In this document: positions 62,546 through 64,000 of the stretch, in pieces
How the letters are laid out: every line of letters starts with the position of its first letter
How positions within the stretch are numbered: the stretch's first letter is position 1
DNA from: Epiperipatus broadwayi
Taxonomy: Eukaryota; Onychophora; Udeonychophora; Euonychophora; Peripatidae
Length of the DNA: 64,000 bases
Assembly (NCBI GenBank): GCA_028023455.1
Contig: JAQFVV010012447.1
Coordinates: forward strand, 1,426,001-1,490,000
Direction of reading: 5' to 3'
Translations under genes and position numbers: made by a program
Notes under the pieces: model-generated
What the model saw: the letters and a program-made list of their open reading frames with translations, nothing else
Database searches by the model: none
Told to the model about the DNA's origin: nothing

Positions 62546-62974
62546 TTTATAACAAGTAAATCTTGGAAAATTACACACATTTAACAAAATATGTAATATA
62601 AAACTTGTACTGTTCAAGTTAATATGAAAGAGTAAATATAATTACAATAAGATTCAAAAGCATTGAGCTAGTTTTCAACAGGTTGCTGCCAGAATCATAG
62701 TGCTAACATTAACTATGTCATTAAAAATATGTGAAGATCAGTATGCAAATAAAGTGCAGTATGTAAATTTACATATTGTGCTTCATTTGCATATTGATTT
62801 TTAGTTTATTTGCATATTGATCTTCACCACAACATATACATATTTTAACAACACAGTTAGTGTTAGCACTATGATTCTGGCAGCAACCTGCTGAAAGCTC
62901 GCCCAATTCTCTTGAGTCTTATTGAATTATATTTATATTTTCATATATAAGTTTTATATGATTTATAACAAGTA
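62546..62974. repeat. imperfect inverted repeat between 13-bp direct repeats
   Basis: TTTATAACAAGTA occurs at 62546-62558 and 62962-62974 and could be a target-site duplication. Between them the arms are inverted copies from about 62,600 to 62,950, clearest in AGGTTGCTGCCAGAATCATAG / CTATGATTCTGGCAGCAACCT-type blocks. The centre is AT-rich with a TTTGCATATTGAT unit duplicated only in the right arm. No ORF. Confidence 0.65.
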
Positions 62975-64000
62975 GGAATAAAGGCAACTAATAAATTTAG
63001 AGTTAAAGAAAGATATCAATGACAAAAGGCATTTCACATTTTTGCTTGGAATTTGTCATTTCCGTATATTACAATTTAGTGTATTACTAGAGAAGATTTA
63101 TTTTGAATGACATTTTGTTTAATCCCAAATGCATTATGTACATTAGTGTTATAATGCCATATATATATAACTATCTGAACTGAAAATTATTTAAGATCTT
63201 GTTTAGAAAAAAGAACCCGTTTGTATTTCTAAGTAATCTCAAAACAAAAAGCTATTGTTAGACACTAGAGCAAAAAAATTAGTTTAGAGCTGTCAGTATA
63301 TTAAGAGATACTTAGCAACATCAATGAAAAAATATTTCTCTAGTTTTATTACATGGAATATCCCCATTAACTCATTTGTTTACATTGTAATTAATCTATA
63401 AAATATTTAACATTAACATTTACAGCTATCAAAAGAAATAGCTTATTTTCATAATATTAAAATGTAATTCTTTTTTGTAAAAAAAAAAAACTATTGTTGG
63501 TTTTGAGAGTAAATAGATTAGTTAGAGATGATAATAGTAAAAAATAATTATCTAGCAACACTACTGCTAAATATATTTATTTAGTTATTTCAGAAAATAT
63601 CCCCACTCATTTCTATTCAATTTAACATCTACATCTCTCAAGGAGAGATGAATTGACATGTAAAGGATGTCAAACAAAATGTGTCTATTTCAAATTATTC
63701 TCATAATTCTAAAAATATCTCAGTTTCAAACATACAACCTTGATTGTAAATAGAAGAGGGACCTCTTTTTGCTTTTTAAATAACCTCAAGGCAAAAAGTT
63801 TATGTTTAGCCATTGGAGTAAGTAGTTTAATTTAAAAATATCACTAGTTATTGATATTTAATTAGAAACATCACTGTTAAACTGTCCTATAATTATTACA
63901 TATAATAGTCCCACATATTTCTTTGGTTACATTATAATTAGTCAATGAAAATACTTAATTTCACATATACATCTTTCAATGAAAGGTAAATTGATAGTTT
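62975..64000 (+). repeat. degenerate tandem repeats running off the window
   Basis: Three diverged copies begin near 63,190, 63,470 and 63,740. Each has a block like GTTAG-CA-T-GAG-AA near its start, then TAGCAACATCA or GAAACATCACT, TATCCCCA-T or AGTCCCACAT, and CATCT-TCAA-GA at its end. Spacing varies from about 240 to 310 bp. No gene seen. Confidence 0.5.

Overview
The window looks like a gene-poor, very AT-rich stretch of an animal nuclear genome, most likely an invertebrate. I recognise no host protein-coding gene, rRNA or convincing functional tRNA. Almost everything that can be identified is a transposable element or the remains of one: APE-type LINEs, Penelope-like elements (PLEs), tRNA-derived SINEs, one long LTR retrotransposon, foldback/MITE-like inverted repeats and microsatellites. 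The PLE, SINE, LINE and Ty3/gypsy-type mix fits metazoans such as molluscs or other invertebrates, but the sequence alone does not fix the phylum.

Layout. 1-7.6 kb: AT-rich spacer with two tRNA-derived SINE heads. 7.8-9.1 kb: 5'-truncated LINE ORF2 relic (minus). 9.97-11.5 kb: decayed PLE reverse transcriptase/GIY-YIG relic (plus). 12.0-14.0 kb: two imperfect inverted repeats. 15.39-15.78 kb: near-perfect foldback whose two 186-bp arms each carry a type I hammerhead-ribozyme motif, followed directly by a decayed relative of a second hammerhead-bearing repeat (intact copy at 51.1-51.55 kb). 16-26 kb: mostly unassigned AT-rich DNA. 26.0-27.6 kb: endonuclease/RT relic of a different LINE (minus).

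28.45-48.7 kb is the centre of the window. Two almost identical 6.1-kb LINEs lie head-to-tail on the plus strand and are joined by (TAG)n tracts. A much older related LINE follows in the same orientation, beginning where the third TAG tract ends. This suggests a LINE lineage that inserts into TAG microsatellites, or into its own TAG tails. Copy 2 keeps an intact 621-aa ORF1 with two zinc knuckles. Both ORF2s (APE endonuclease, RT with FMDD, C-terminal CCHC) are broken by frameshifts, one of them shared at a T9 tract. The old copy is interrupted by a pogo/Tigger-like non-autonomous DNA transposon (44.2-45.1 kb).

48.75-49.44 kb is an inverted pair of PLE 3' ends (293-bp arms). 50.06-50.15 kb is a second copy of the 6-kb SINE family. 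52.61-62.27 kb is an LTR retrotransposon in minus orientation with two 2,070-bp LTRs, a tRNA-Lys-like primer binding site and a decayed gag but no recognisable pol. Its leader contains an extra copy of the first part of its LTR, and another LTR-end/PBS junction lies inside it. The right end holds a SINE fragment, an inverted repeat bracketed by a 13-bp direct repeat, and degenerate tandem repeats that run off the window.

The elements form nested layers: old LINE, PLE and SINE relics, then the DNA transposon and LTR element, then the young TAG-linked LINEs and the almost undiverged hammerhead foldback. No operon or pathway logic applies.
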